The position numbers and the translations under genes were made by a program. A stretch of 32,018 bases of DNA from an uncultured Turicimonas sp. (GTDB taxonomy: Bacteria > Pseudomonadota > Gammaproteobacteria > Burkholderiales > Burkholderiaceae_F). The stretch spans positions 1-32,018 of the forward strand of contig CANTYJ010000096.1 in NCBI GenBank assembly GCA_947854175.1, written 5' to 3'. Shown piece after piece: positions 16,385 to 25,419 of the stretch. How positions within the stretch are numbered: the first letter of the stretch is position 1; each line of letters begins with the position of its first letter. Below the pieces are notes generated by a model. It made no database searches, was not told the DNA's origin, and saw only the letters and a list, made by a program, of their open reading frames with translations.

Positions 16385-17836
16385 TTATTTAACGGCTACA
16401 CTTTCACCTGCTATTCTTCCAAAAACAAAAGCGTCTAGTAAGCCATTGCCACCAACTCTGTTTTTTCCGTGAACACCGGTTGTAACCTCTCCAGCGGCGT
16501 AAAGTCCAGAAATTGGTTCATTATTTTTATCTAAAACCTGAGCTTTTTCATTAATAACAATTCCGCCCATTGTGTAGTGAATCGCCATCTTTACTCTGGC
16601 TGCATAAAATGGAGGGTTCTGGATTTTTTCTTGTAGCATCCACCTCTCTCTCCCAAAACTATCCTTCTTCGTGTCAACTGCACTGTTATAGTGATCAATT
16701 GAGTTTTTAAGGTTTTGATACGGAACTTTCATTTTTCTTGCAAGTTCCTCTATTGTCAAAGCTGAATAATGTTCACCTTCTCTTTCCCCCAATATACTGG
16801 CTTGTTGGAACAGTGACCCCAAATTCTGGAAACCTCCTTTATCAACTAAAGAAAAAACGATCCTTTCGGGCTGGATAAATACAGCATCTCGGATGACATC
16901 CCGGGCGTTATCTTCAGCGACAAAACGATTTCCTAACTTATTAACAAGAATATGTCGGGTCACATCCAAATGAAACCCGGAACGATGCTTGTAACCGATA
17001 TCAGGGCCAAGATTACATTGGATCTCTTCCAAATCCTTTAACTGCGCCCCGGCTTTTTCTGCTATATCCAACATTTCCCCTGTCGCGCTTGGAGCGCCTG
17101 TATATTTCATTCCATGAAGATTAGGATCCAATTTGTAGCATTTATTTAGATTAGCAGTAAAACCGCCACTGGCTATTACCACTCCATTTTGTGCATTAAA
17201 AATTCTCTCCTCACCTTTATATAGAACCTTGACTCCAGATACCTTGCCATTCTTTTTAATTAGTTCATAAACCTCACAATTTGTGTAAATAGGGATATTT
17301 CTTATACGGCATTGTTCGGACAGAACCGCTACATAACCTCTCCCATGAGAGATGGAGGGATAGTGACTTCTCGGCCATAATCCTCCGTAAACCTGAAAAA
17401 CACCTTTTTTAAACTTAACCCCTATACTTTCCAACCATCTTAAAGTTGGATTTGCATTTTTAACCATTAACGATAACAGTTGGGGATTTGACTTGAAATG
17501 ACCTGCTTGGAAACTCTGATTAAAAAATAAGTCTTCCGAGTCTTGAATTCCCTGAAGATCCTGTCGGTGGGGATCCGGGGCGTTTAATATTCCGCTCGAT
17601 ATTAATGTATTTCCTCCGATAACAGGCATTTTTTCAAAGACGGCAACTTTCTTTCCTTTGTCAGCCGCAAAAATAGCTGCTGTTAAACCGGCAGCCCCCG
17701 AGCCAATAACGATTACGTCATAACAACCACCAGTATTTATCTCTTCGGCAGATTTAACTTTTTTGGTAAATGCAGCTATTGGAAAGAGGATTAAGGAACC
17801 TACAGCACGGATAAGAAAAGAACGACGAAAACTCAT
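16385..17836 (-). CDS. Second Tat-exported fumarate-reductase-like flavoprotein, paralogue of the neighbour
   Basis: 483 aa. The signal begins MSFRRSFLIRAVG with RR at 4-5 (Tat-like) and cleavage near VKSA/EE. The FAD motif is VIVIGSGAAGLTAA followed by VFEK. The active-site blocks NRFVAEDNARD, AIHYTMGG and KNRVGGNG match the downstream paralogue, as do LRWLESIGVKFK and YGGLWPRSH. It also has no heme motif. The ATG at 17836 is one base past the response-regulator stop, so it is translationally coupled to the two-component system, which suggests that this pair is the regulated output. Substrate unknown; divergence between the copies suggests different acceptors. Confidence 0.84.
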   Translation of the reverse strand: MSFRRSFLIRAVGSLILFPIAAFTKKVKSAEEINTGGCYDVIVIGSGAAGLTAAIFAADKGKKVAVFEKMPVIGGNTLISSGILNAPDPHRQDLQGIQDSEDLFFNQSFQAGHFKSNPQLLSLMVKNANPTLRWLESIGVKFKKGVFQVYGGLWPRSHYPSISHGRGYVAVLSEQCRIRNIPIYTNCEVYELIKKNGKVSGVKVLYKGEERIFNAQNGVVIASGGFTANLNKCYKLDPNLHGMKYTGAPSATGEMLDIAEKAGAQLKDLEEIQCNLGPDIGYKHRSGFHLDVTRHILVNKLGNRFVAEDNARDVIRDAVFIQPERIVFSLVDKGGFQNLGSLFQQASILGEREGEHYSALTIEELARKMKVPYQNLKNSIDHYNSAVDTKKDSFGRERWMLQEKIQNPPFYAARVKMAIHYTMGGIVINEKAQVLDKNNEPISGLYAAGEVTTGVHGKNRVGGNGLLDAFVFGRIAGESVAVK

Positions 17837-17837
17837 A

Positions 17838-18449
17838 TTAGTACTCTCTGCAGCCTCTTAAAAATTCGGCTATCTCAACTGCATTCGTCAGATTTAATTT
17901 CCTACAAGCCGACCCTCTGTGTTGTTGAACTGTTTTTTCGGAAATTTGGAGAACATCGGCAATATTTTTGTTCATCATTCCTTTTCCAACCAGAATAATC
18001 ACGTCTTTTTCCCTATCAGTGAGAGTACTTAAACGTTTTTGGTTATAAGACACCTTGTCACTTTTAAACTTTAAATCCTCGGATAACGCTATTGCTCTTT
18101 GAACAACATCCACTAATTCATTTTCATCCGGAGATTTCAGTAGAAAATCAAAGGCACCGTTTTTTAACGCTCTGACTGCCATCTTTACATCACCGTGACC
18201 AGTCAGAAAAATAACAGGCAACTTATTACCTTCCTCTTTCAGCTGAGCAAAAACCTCAAGACCATTCATTTTTGGCATACGGATATCCAAAATAATACAG
18301 CCAATAGGGGTTAATGATTTTAAGGAATTAATAAATAATACAGGGTCTGTCCAAACTTTCGTTTTATAACCAAAGGATTCAAAGAAAAAAGCTAATGATT
18401 GGGAAGTAACTTCGTTGTCATCTACTATGTAAATAAAACATTCCCGCAT
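17838..18449 (-). CDS. Response regulator, FixJ/TtrR-type (REC + LuxR HTH)
   Basis: 203 aa. The receiver domain has Asp10-Asp11, phospho-acceptor Asp55 (ILDIRMPKMNG), Thr83 (FLTGHGD) and Lys105. The usual Lys-Pro after the last strand is Lys-Ser here. The C-terminal LuxR-type helix-turn-helix reads LTDREKDVIILVGKG, then NKNIADVLQISEKTVQQHR. It starts 3 nt after the sensor kinase stop and ends 1 nt before a flavoprotein gene. It should activate the flavoprotein genes or others when phosphorylated by the kinase. Confidence 0.9.
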   Translation of the reverse strand: MRECFIYIVDDNEVTSQSLAFFFESFGYKTKVWTDPVLFINSLKSLTPIGCIILDIRMPKMNGLEVFAQLKEEGNKLPVIFLTGHGDVKMAVRALKNGAFDFLLKSPDENELVDVVQRAIALSEDLKFKSDKVSYNQKRLSTLTDREKDVIILVGKGMMNKNIADVLQISEKTVQQHRGSACRKLNLTNAVEIAEFLRGCREY

Positions 18450-18452
18450 TTT

Positions 18453-20255
18453 TTAAACCCTCGCTTTTTTTACAAGTCTCGGCAGTTCTAATTCCACACA
18501 GACATGCCCATCTTGACTTAACGATGCTTTGATATTTCCTCCGTGTGCTTCTACCAACCCCCGGCAAATAGATAATCCAAGCCCCAGTCCTTCTGTTTTG
18601 CTAGAAATACCCGGTACAAACATCGAGTCAACCAATTGCTGAGTCACCTTTGGACCATTATCTTTAAACAGAACAAATACTTTTCTAGAAGAGAGCTCTA
18701 CAGATATTGAAATTTTAGGATTACTTTGGTTCTTGCATGCTTCCCATGCATTTTTCAATAAGTTATAAAAAACTAAATCTAGCTCAAGCAAGTCACCTTC
18801 AACAAGACAAGGCTCTTCATTTTTATTAAGCAGCTCAATAGAGACCTCCCGCCCTTTAATCTGTTCAAATTTTTCAATCGACAAACCTAACTGAGAAACA
18901 ATCTCTATTGATTGATGATCAGCCGCTCTCTGTTTTGCATAATTTCTTACTTTCCCAACAATTTTGACTGCATCTTCACTTTGTTGAGTTATTTTGATTA
19001 AGGTTTCACGTAAAGTCGTATCGTCTAAAATACCTCTTTCTTCACGGATTCGAAGTCCCCGGGAAAAATTAGTTATTGCGTTCAATGGCTGTTGCAGCTC
19101 ATGAGCTATTAATCCAGATAGCTGAGAAGCAATACTTGCCCGCTCCATAGAAGAGATCTTTTCCTGTTCTTCATGAATTTTTTGTTGAAGTTCTTCTGTT
19201 TTTTTCATAGACAAGGTTAGCTGATTCGTCTTTTTTCTAACTAGCCACGATGCATACAGTGAGTGCGAAACCACTAATACAATGAAAGCTGCAAAAAACA
19301 GCAACCAGTAAAAATATTTATACCAAATCAACTGCCAAAATTCTTTTCCAACTTTCTTATGTCTAACATCATCGAGAAGGGTTCTAATGGCCGAATCATT
19401 TGCAGGATTGCTCCATTCCAGCAATCCCGGGAGCTTTGGCACATTTTGCAAGGCGGCTGTGACTTTTAAAATTAATTCCTGTTCTTTTTCATTTAGCAGA
19501 TTTGAAGATTTTGAAACTGCAAGAATCCAACCCGGATAGAGTTCAGTAGAATGTTTACAAATTAAATCCTTACTATCTCTGGGGCTTATGACTTTCAAAA
19601 GACCGGAGGAGATATTTCCATCCTTTTCCATTCTTTCCAACAGACAAGAATCAACGATTCCAACATCTCCGTCTCCTGAAATTATTTCATGAACCACTCT
19701 CTCTACCGGAGTGCCAACATATTTAAGATCCAACTGGCTTAAATTTTCTCCAAAAATCCTTTGAAGTTCTTTCAAACCAATCAAGGTGCTTAAAGAGGTC
19801 TCCCTTGAAGTTCCTAAAATTGTTTTTCCTTTTAAATCCATTAAAGAAGCGATATCAGAACGTTCTTTTCTTGCTATAAAAGTTGCCCCGCTGGTATGAG
19901 AAGAGTCAATTGCCAAAGGATTTTTCATTGCAGCAACAGCCCATACTCCCGTTTCCATTAAAGATGCGAAAGTAGCAGCATCGGTTATGAAGAAAAAAGC
20001 AGGACTATTTTTTGTTTTATCCAGAAGCCCCTGTTTATCCAAATAGTTCAGATCAAAAAACTCTTCTGAAATTTCTTCCCTTAGATAGTCCAGAGTAGTC
20101 GCAATGGTATCAACAACGCTTTTATCTTCGTCCAATACTTGGGCATCCAGCGTAACAGCATACGCCGGTTTTAAAATAACCATTGGAAAGATTGTGACAA
20201 CGAACCAAACAGACAATCTAAGGAGTCTATGGCAATGTAGCTTCTTTAGAGGCAT
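18453..20255 (-). CDS. TtrS-like sensor histidine kinase with periplasmic PhnD-type binding domain
   Basis: 600 aa from ATG 20255; a GTG at 20282 is also open but the signal peptide (KKLHCHRLLRL, hydrophobic core, AYA) begins properly at 20255. A periplasmic binding-protein-like region spans about residues 35-290 (FFITDAATFASLMETG, LKGKTILGTSRETSLST, VGIVDSCLLER). One transmembrane helix follows (about 320-345), then a coiled coil, an H-box with His in LIAHELQQPLNAI, an N-box NLLKNAWEA, and G boxes DNGPK and GLGLGLSI. This layout matches TtrS-type kinases that sense an anaerobic electron acceptor. The ligand is unknown; the two flavoproteins downstream suggest it is their substrate. Confidence 0.86.
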   Translation of the reverse strand: MPLKKLHCHRLLRLSVWFVVTIFPMVILKPAYAVTLDAQVLDEDKSVVDTIATTLDYLREEISEEFFDLNYLDKQGLLDKTKNSPAFFFITDAATFASLMETGVWAVAAMKNPLAIDSSHTSGATFIARKERSDIASLMDLKGKTILGTSRETSLSTLIGLKELQRIFGENLSQLDLKYVGTPVERVVHEIISGDGDVGIVDSCLLERMEKDGNISSGLLKVISPRDSKDLICKHSTELYPGWILAVSKSSNLLNEKEQELILKVTAALQNVPKLPGLLEWSNPANDSAIRTLLDDVRHKKVGKEFWQLIWYKYFYWLLFFAAFIVLVVSHSLYASWLVRKKTNQLTLSMKKTEELQQKIHEEQEKISSMERASIASQLSGLIAHELQQPLNAITNFSRGLRIREERGILDDTTLRETLIKITQQSEDAVKIVGKVRNYAKQRAADHQSIEIVSQLGLSIEKFEQIKGREVSIELLNKNEEPCLVEGDLLELDLVFYNLLKNAWEACKNQSNPKISISVELSSRKVFVLFKDNGPKVTQQLVDSMFVPGISSKTEGLGLGLSICRGLVEAHGGNIKASLSQDGHVCVELELPRLVKKARV

Positions 20256-20282
20256 GATTTTATAAAAGCCGTATCCTTCCAC

Positions 20283-20800
20283 GCTGTTTTAGATCACATC
20301 GGCCGAGGATTACGAGTACCAGAACGGGCTAATTATATAAATAATCCACACTCTCTGTGCGGCTATTTTTTTCTCTGTTAACTAAAAAAATACCGCTCCT
20401 TACCATGTGGGTTAGGTTTATCCCGAGAAGTAAGTTGCAGCAAGAATCTCTAAAAGGCACTTTATAAAACCTAGCGGGTTTGATGAATGAATTGTCTCGA
20501 TTTTCTGTTGCTTGAAATTTAGTAGCTTGCTTAACATATGAGAGAGTTAGACAGAAATCCTTGTGTATTAAGAAGCCTGAATGATTTCCAACAAAATATG
20601 GAACCGATGCTGATTGAATCCAAGTCAAAGAACAAAAAAATCATAACTTTTCAATTTGTTGTTTCCATTGAAGAATAAAAATACAACTTTAAATCCTTAT
20701 ATCACCTCTCGTTATTTATTTAACGGAAATAGCCGTTCCAATTCAATCTTTTGCTCGAATTACACTATTCATTGCGGTTTATTAGGAAGCTAATTGGTCG
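20283..20800. other. Intergenic region between the sensor kinase and the HTH giant
   Basis: No gene is supported. A 99-codon frame on the minus strand (20329-20628) has no domain, no ribosome site and unusual composition; it may be decayed. Promoters for the divergent flanking genes should lie here. Confidence 0.4.
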
Positions 20801-20834
20801 TATACTAACTGTAAAGTATAACTTTACACTTTAC
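20801..20834 (+). promoter_or_regulatory. Promoter -10 and palindromic operator of the HigA-type gene
   Basis: TATACT (20801-20806) is a good -10 element; the -35 is poor. GTAAAGT-ATA-ACTTTAC (20811-20827) is a perfect 7-bp palindrome across the expected transcription start, and ACTTTAC is repeated directly at 20828-20834. This is what an autorepressing HigA/XRE protein would bind. The ATG at 20843 follows closely with no Shine-Dalgarno, so the mRNA may have a very short leader. Confidence 0.7.
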
Positions 20835-20842
20835 AAATATAA

Positions 20843-23800
20843 ATGAAAGATAAAAATGAAAAACCGATCCATCCCGGCACAATTATCCTCGAAAACTTTG
20901 TCAAACCTCGGAAGTTAAGTGTTACAAAAGCAGCTCTAATGCTTGGTATAAGTCGCCCTCAGTTGTCCAACTTTTTAAATGGAAAAGTTAGAACCTCCCC
21001 TGCTATGGCTACAAAATTAGAAAAAACCTTCGGAGTATCCGCACGTAACTTGCTTGATTTGCAAACGTCATATGATATGTCTAATGAGGCTCTCAAAAAC
21101 TCAACCTCCCGCACCCGCTCTTACGTCCCGAGATTTTTAGAAGTTCAAGCCAATGAAATAACAACCTGGGGTGAGACCATACCGGCTAGAACACGGCTAG
21201 CCGTATTAATAAGAACCCTTGTGCACTCCACGGGACAGGATATTAAAAAGATTGACTTTCCCGGAAACAACTATGGAGAACGTCCCGGCAGCGACGGATA
21301 TCTGGAAACAAATTACGGAACACCCTGGATCCCTAGGGGGCGGTCTATCTGGGAATTAGGAACGAACAAAAACATAAAAAAGAAAGCAGATGACGACTTC
21401 AATAAAAGCGTCAGCGCTTTTTCTTCTAAAAACCCTAAAGATTTGACGTATATTTTTGTCACCACGCGAAAATGGCCAGGGAAAGATGTTTGGGTTGAAG
21501 AAAAACAACGCTTGTCTATATGGAAAGAAGTTAGAGCATACGACGCTAACGATTTGGAGCAATGGATAGAGCAATCTCCTCCAGCTCAGGTTTGGTTTGC
21601 CAAGGAAACAGGCCGCCCTTCTGAAAATGTCAGAACATTGGAGAGATGCTGGTTTGAGTGGTCAGAAGCCACAAGCCCCACGATGCATTCATCTTTGTTT
21701 AGTTGTCCAAAAGAAGCATATAAGGAAACTATAAGAAAATTTTTAACCTCCCCGAAACAACTACCTTTAACAATTGCTTCAGACTCTGTTGAAGAGGCTC
21801 TTGCATTTTTGCATCAGTCTCTTGATTGTGATGAGTTCCAGAATATCGCGGATAAAACTTTAGTTTTTGACAAGGTTGGGACCATTCCAAAACTTGCCGA
21901 GGGAAATATAAGTTTTATTGCAGTTACATACCGTCAAGATGTTGGCCGAGAACTGGCTCCTTATTCTTCAGTGAAGCACATCTGTATTCTGCCCCGTAAT
22001 ACCCCGGAAGCAGATCCTGCTATTATTTTGTACCCCCTTTCTGCCGAAGATTTCAAGAAATCTCTGGTAGAAATGGGCGTCGAAGAGGATAAGACAGAGA
22101 AGTTATCGAATTCGAGCGGAAGATCTCTAACAACCCTTCGCCGTCAACTTGCTAACAATCCTTCAATTCGGACTCCACATTGGGCCACTAACGTTATTGC
22201 TACATCACCCATTATTCCTCTTTCCTTAATAGGCATTTGGTGTCCAGAAAATGAAGATGATAAGAAGTTATTGGAAAGGTTTTCCAACTGCCATTACAAA
22301 GAGCTGGAAAAAAAGATAAGAGAATATGAATTGCTCAACGAATCACCGATTTGGACGATTAGAGATTATCAGGGAATAGTCTCACAATTTGATTCTTTGT
22401 CAAACGTATCTGCTTATATTACAAAAACGATGCTTCAAGAGTTTTTTCAAATCGCTTATGAAGTTTTATCTGAAGGAGATTCGTCGCTTGATTATTCGTA
22501 TTACGAGAGAGATGCATCAAGAGTTGATAGTAAGGAAAAACGTTATTCAGACGGTTTAAGGCAGGGAATAGCTGAATCTTTAGTCTTGATTTCCGTGTAT
22601 ACCAAAAAGTTTTTCAAGCATATCCGACATATTGACATAGAAGCAGAAATCGAAAATGTCGTAAGCAAGATCCTTCTTCCTTTAACTCCTAACAAGCTTA
22701 AAAACCAAGAGAACTTCTTAAAGTTTTATGCTGAAGCATGCCCCTCCGGCTTCCTTAAAATTATTGGTGAGAATATTAAAAAAGAAGGCTCTTCTGTCTA
22801 TGAATGTTTAAAAACGGCAGACTCAAGTTCTCTTTTCTCCAGAAACTATCGCGCAGGTATTTTACGTGCACTTGAATGTCTAGCGTGGAGTCCAGAAACT
22901 TTTTTAAAAACCGTTGATATTCTTGCTTACTTATCAATAAACGAAAGAACAGATTTTTTGCGGAATATGGCTATTAATTCTCTTTGTTCAATTCTCAGAC
23001 TTTGGAGACCTCAAACCGTTGCGGACCATGATCAAAGAATAACAGCCTTAAAACATATCGTTAAGAAATTCCCTGAAATTTCATGGGACCTCTTTTGTCA
23101 TCTTGTAAATCCTTCTCATACCGAAATAATCACTTATAACAAAAAGCCGTTATGGAGAACCTACGATTGTTATGTTGTTCCCTCTCCAAACCTTTTAAGT
23201 TTCGCCGAAGACTCCAGAACACTTTTAATTTCATTAGCTTTATCCCAAACAACCTATAATTCTCAACAATTGTGCGATTTAATTTCGAGATTTCCAAATT
23301 GGAATCATGTTCATCGAAATAGAGTTTGGGCACTATTAGACGAATGGGTTAATAATAAACCGAATCAAGGAGAACTCTATCTTGTTAGAGAAGCCGTCAG
23401 AACCAGATTTTTTTCAGACTTTGCCTTGAAACACTTTTCTGATAGTCCAAACTATGTTGCTTTACAAAAAAAAGCGCTATCTTTCCTTAAGAAGTCAGAA
23501 CCAACGGACCTCATATATAAACATTTATGGCTATTTGATAAGGGATATGTTAATCCGTTCATTGAAGCCGGAGAAGTTGCGAAAAGAGACTACCAAGCAA
23601 AAAAGAAAAAATTACTTCAACTTCGTTCAGATGCTATTTCCGAAATCGTCGAGGCACATGGTTTTTCTGGAATCCTTGAGTTTATTAAAGCAGGTGCTAA
23701 ACAAAGTTTGACCGGATATGCAGTGTTAAATAAAGCTATTAAGCCGGAGCAGAGAGATAATTTTTTTATTTACTTTCTTCAGAATCAGGAGTGTCTCGAT

Positions 23801-24538
23801 TTGGTCAGAGGTGCTTTATCTTATCTTGATTCGGATCAAATGACAAAACTTTTCACACAATTACTGAAAAAAATAGATAAAGAAGAACACTTAGTAAATT
23901 TATTATTACTTTTTCCTACCAGAAAAAGCACTTGGAACTTATTAAATTTGCTGTCAGAAAAAGCTAACGTTCAGTATTGGAAAAAAATAACTTCTTTTAG
24001 CTACTTAGAGACTAATGAAGAATGTTACGAATGTGTTATTAATCTCATCAAAGTTAAAAGACCTGACGCGGCATTTCAAGCCATCGAATACCAACTAGAA
24101 GAAGTAGAACCTAAACTTCTTTTATTGATTCTGAGCGCTCTTTCAAAAGAGCGAAGCAGAAATCCAAAGGAATTGTTTTCGGAAAACTGTGATATTACTA
24201 CCGCAATGAAGTTAGTTGCTGCAGATCTTTCAATCCCTCTTTCTCAAAGAGCAGAACTAGAGTTCCAGCTTATACAAGATCTTACAAGGTTACCTCGTTG
24301 GCAACCAGAGTCTCAATTACCGTGCTTAGACCAACTAGTTAGAGCCAGACCTGAGATATTCGTCGAAGCAATAGTTAAAACTTTTCTTCGAAAGAACGGA
24401 GGAGAGGATCCTCTTGAAATAAAGGGAATGCGGAGGTCTCCTTATTTTACTGAACAATACTTCCTCCTTTTAGAACATTTACATGGGGTCAATGAAGCGG
24501 AACTAAATAAAAAAAAAACAATGACGCTATGCAATTAA
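20843..24538 (+). CDS. Very large HigA-type HTH protein with nuclease-like domain and helical C-terminus (first part of a split gene)
   Basis: 1231 aa. Residues 1-75 are a HigA/XRE helix-turn-helix (IHPGTIILENFVKP, VTKAALMLGISRPQLSNFLNGK, MATKLEKTFGVSARNLLDLQ). About 95-265 form a domain with G-ERPGSDGYLE and WIPRGRSIWELGTNKNIKKKADDD, then FVTTRKWPGK, YDANDLEQWIEQSPPAQVWF. Spacing of Asp, Glu and Lys suggests a PD-(D/E)XK-like nuclease, an inference. The next 250 residues resemble the scaffold of a P-loop domain but show no Walker A. The rest is long alpha-helical (HEAT/ARM-like). It ends prematurely after an A10 run (24509-24518); the true C-terminus continues in the next frame. It is probably a self-regulated defence protein. 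Confidence 0.75.
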   Translation: MKDKNEKPIHPGTIILENFVKPRKLSVTKAALMLGISRPQLSNFLNGKVRTSPAMATKLEKTFGVSARNLLDLQTSYDMSNEALKNSTSRTRSYVPRFLEVQANEITTWGETIPARTRLAVLIRTLVHSTGQDIKKIDFPGNNYGERPGSDGYLETNYGTPWIPRGRSIWELGTNKNIKKKADDDFNKSVSAFSSKNPKDLTYIFVTTRKWPGKDVWVEEKQRLSIWKEVRAYDANDLEQWIEQSPPAQVWFAKETGRPSENVRTLERCWFEWSEATSPTMHSSLFSCPKEAYKETIRKFLTSPKQLPLTIASDSVEEALAFLHQSLDCDEFQNIADKTLVFDKVGTIPKLAEGNISFIAVTYRQDVGRELAPYSSVKHICILPRNTPEADPAIILYPLSAEDFKKSLVEMGVEEDKTEKLSNSSGRSLTTLRRQLANNPSIRTPHWATNVIATSPIIPLSLIGIWCPENEDDKKLLERFSNCHYKELEKKIREYELLNESPIWTIRDYQGIVSQFDSLSNVSAYITKTMLQEFFQIAYEVLSEGDSSLDYSYYERDASRVDSKEKRYSDGLRQGIAESLVLISVYTKKFFKHIRHIDIEAEIENVVSKILLPLTPNKLKNQENFLKFYAEACPSGFLKIIGENIKKEGSSVYECLKTADSSSLFSRNYRAGILRALECLAWSPETFLKTVDILAYLSINERTDFLRNMAINSLCSILRLWRPQTVADHDQRITALKHIVKKFPEISWDLFCHLVNPSHTEIITYNKKPLWRTYDCYVVPSPNLLSFAEDSRTLLISLALSQTTYNSQQLCDLISRFPNWNHVHRNRVWALLDEWVNNKPNQGELYLVREAVRTRFFSDFALKHFSDSPNYVALQKKALSFLKKSEPTDLIYKHLWLFDKGYVNPFIEAGEVAKRDYQAKKKKLLQLRSDAISEIVEAHGFSGILEFIKAGAKQSLTGYAVLNKAIKPEQRDNFFIYFLQNQECLDLVRGALSYLDSDQMTKLFTQLLKKIDKEEHLVNLLLLFPTRKSTWNLLNLLSEKANVQYWKKITSFSYLETNEECYECVINLIKVKRPDAAFQAIEYQLEEVEPKLLLLILSALSKERSRNPKELFSENCDITTAMKLVAADLSIPLSQRAELEFQLIQDLTRLPRWQPESQLPCLDQLVRARPEIFVEAIVKTFLRKNGGEDPLEIKGMRRSPYFTEQYFLLLEHLHGVNEAELNKKKTMTLCN
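24509..24518 (+). repeat. A10 homopolymer at the frameshift point
   Basis: Ten consecutive A occur where the 1231-aa frame goes out of register. One more A would join it seamlessly to the following frame (the junction would read ELNKKKNNDAMQLNQWVRF). It is a candidate site for replication slippage (phase variation), transcriptional slippage, or a sequencing error. Confidence 0.7.
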
Positions 24539-24936
24539 ATCAGTGGGTTCGTTTCATCCGAGAAAGTTGCGAAAAATTAGATAGGATTGAAGTAACTGAT
24601 CGAGTCTTGGGTACATTATTTGCAACTTCTTTGCTCTACCAGAATGAAGCCACAAAAGAGGTAGTTCTGAATGTCATGGAGGAGATACGTTCTGAAAACA
24701 TCAGCGCCGGTGTCTGCCGTGGTCTTTTCAATTCGAGAGGTTTCTACTGGCGACAACCAGGAGGTATTCAAGAGAAGAAATTAAGCAACGACTATAAAAA
24801 GATGGGAGAAAAAATCAAGTTTTCACATCCGTTCGTTTCTAACTCAATTTATTTTAAGTTAGCCCAAGGATATCTAAGAGACGCTGAGGGTGAAATAGAA
24901 AAAGAACGATTACAAGATCGATTACGATTATCTTGA
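24529..24936 (+). CDS. C-terminal continuation of the HigA-type giant, out of frame
   Basis: 135 codons are open from ATG 24529, but no ribosome site precedes it and the frame overlaps the upstream stop. The sequence reads like the natural helical C-terminus of the large protein (RESCEKLDRIEVTDRVLGTLF, GVCRGLFNSRGFYWRQPGG, then a charged helix ending in RLQDRLRLS). With one extra A in the A10 run the whole gene would encode about 1365 residues. It is therefore best treated as the split end of that gene rather than an independent one. Confidence 0.65.
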   Translation: MQLNQWVRFIRESCEKLDRIEVTDRVLGTLFATSLLYQNEATKEVVLNVMEEIRSENISAGVCRGLFNSRGFYWRQPGGIQEKKLSNDYKKMGEKIKFSHPFVSNSIYFKLAQGYLRDAEGEIEKERLQDRLRLS

Positions 24937-25419
24937 AAGACTTTGACATGCTTGCCGGTAGTACTCAATTGGGTTTCGTAGGCACCTCTATCCCATTGAA
25001 TTAGAAGTACGCATTTAGAATTGAAATTTTTTATTCAAGCAAGATTGTCCGAGGCACACAAAAGGGAGCCCTTATCTATCGTATAGCAGTTTCTTCACTG
25101 CCTTGTGATAAGAGCTCTACGACTTTTAGGATTAAAAAACACCGTTATAGAGATACCAATATTAGATTTGTCAAAGACGACTTCGCCCAGCCGTAGCTTC
25201 TTAGAGCCTTTGAGTGTTAAAGCCAGAGAAGATGCACAACAAAAACTAATTTTGAGCAAACATCTTAAATTCTGCATACGACAGGGAGATTTATTCTGGC
25301 CCGGAGAATTAGTCGCAGTAGTTTCTTCTACCATCAGAAATTAGTATCCAATCAAAAATTTTTGATTTAGCTATTCTTTCATTGTAAGCTACTAATCTTC
25401 AACTGAAGCTGCACGTTAA
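24937..25419. other. Intergenic region upstream of the reverse-transcriptase operon
   Basis: No firm gene. Frames of 79 codons are open on both strands over the same stretch (25105-25344 plus, 25095-25334 minus); neither has a motif or a ribosome site, and one may be a relic. A palindrome ATCAAAAATTTTTGAT lies near 25354-25369 and may belong to the promoter of the RT operon. Confidence 0.4.

Noticed and set aside
20329..20628. 99-codon frame on the minus strand
   Set aside because: No motif, no ribosome site and low-complexity composition; not supported as a gene.
24529..24936. Independent 135-aa gene
   Set aside because: No ribosome site, overlap with the previous stop, and clear continuity with the large protein after a one-base shift at an A10 run.
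25095..25344. 79-codon frames on both strands
   Set aside because: They mirror each other, have no motif or ribosome site, and cannot be told from chance.
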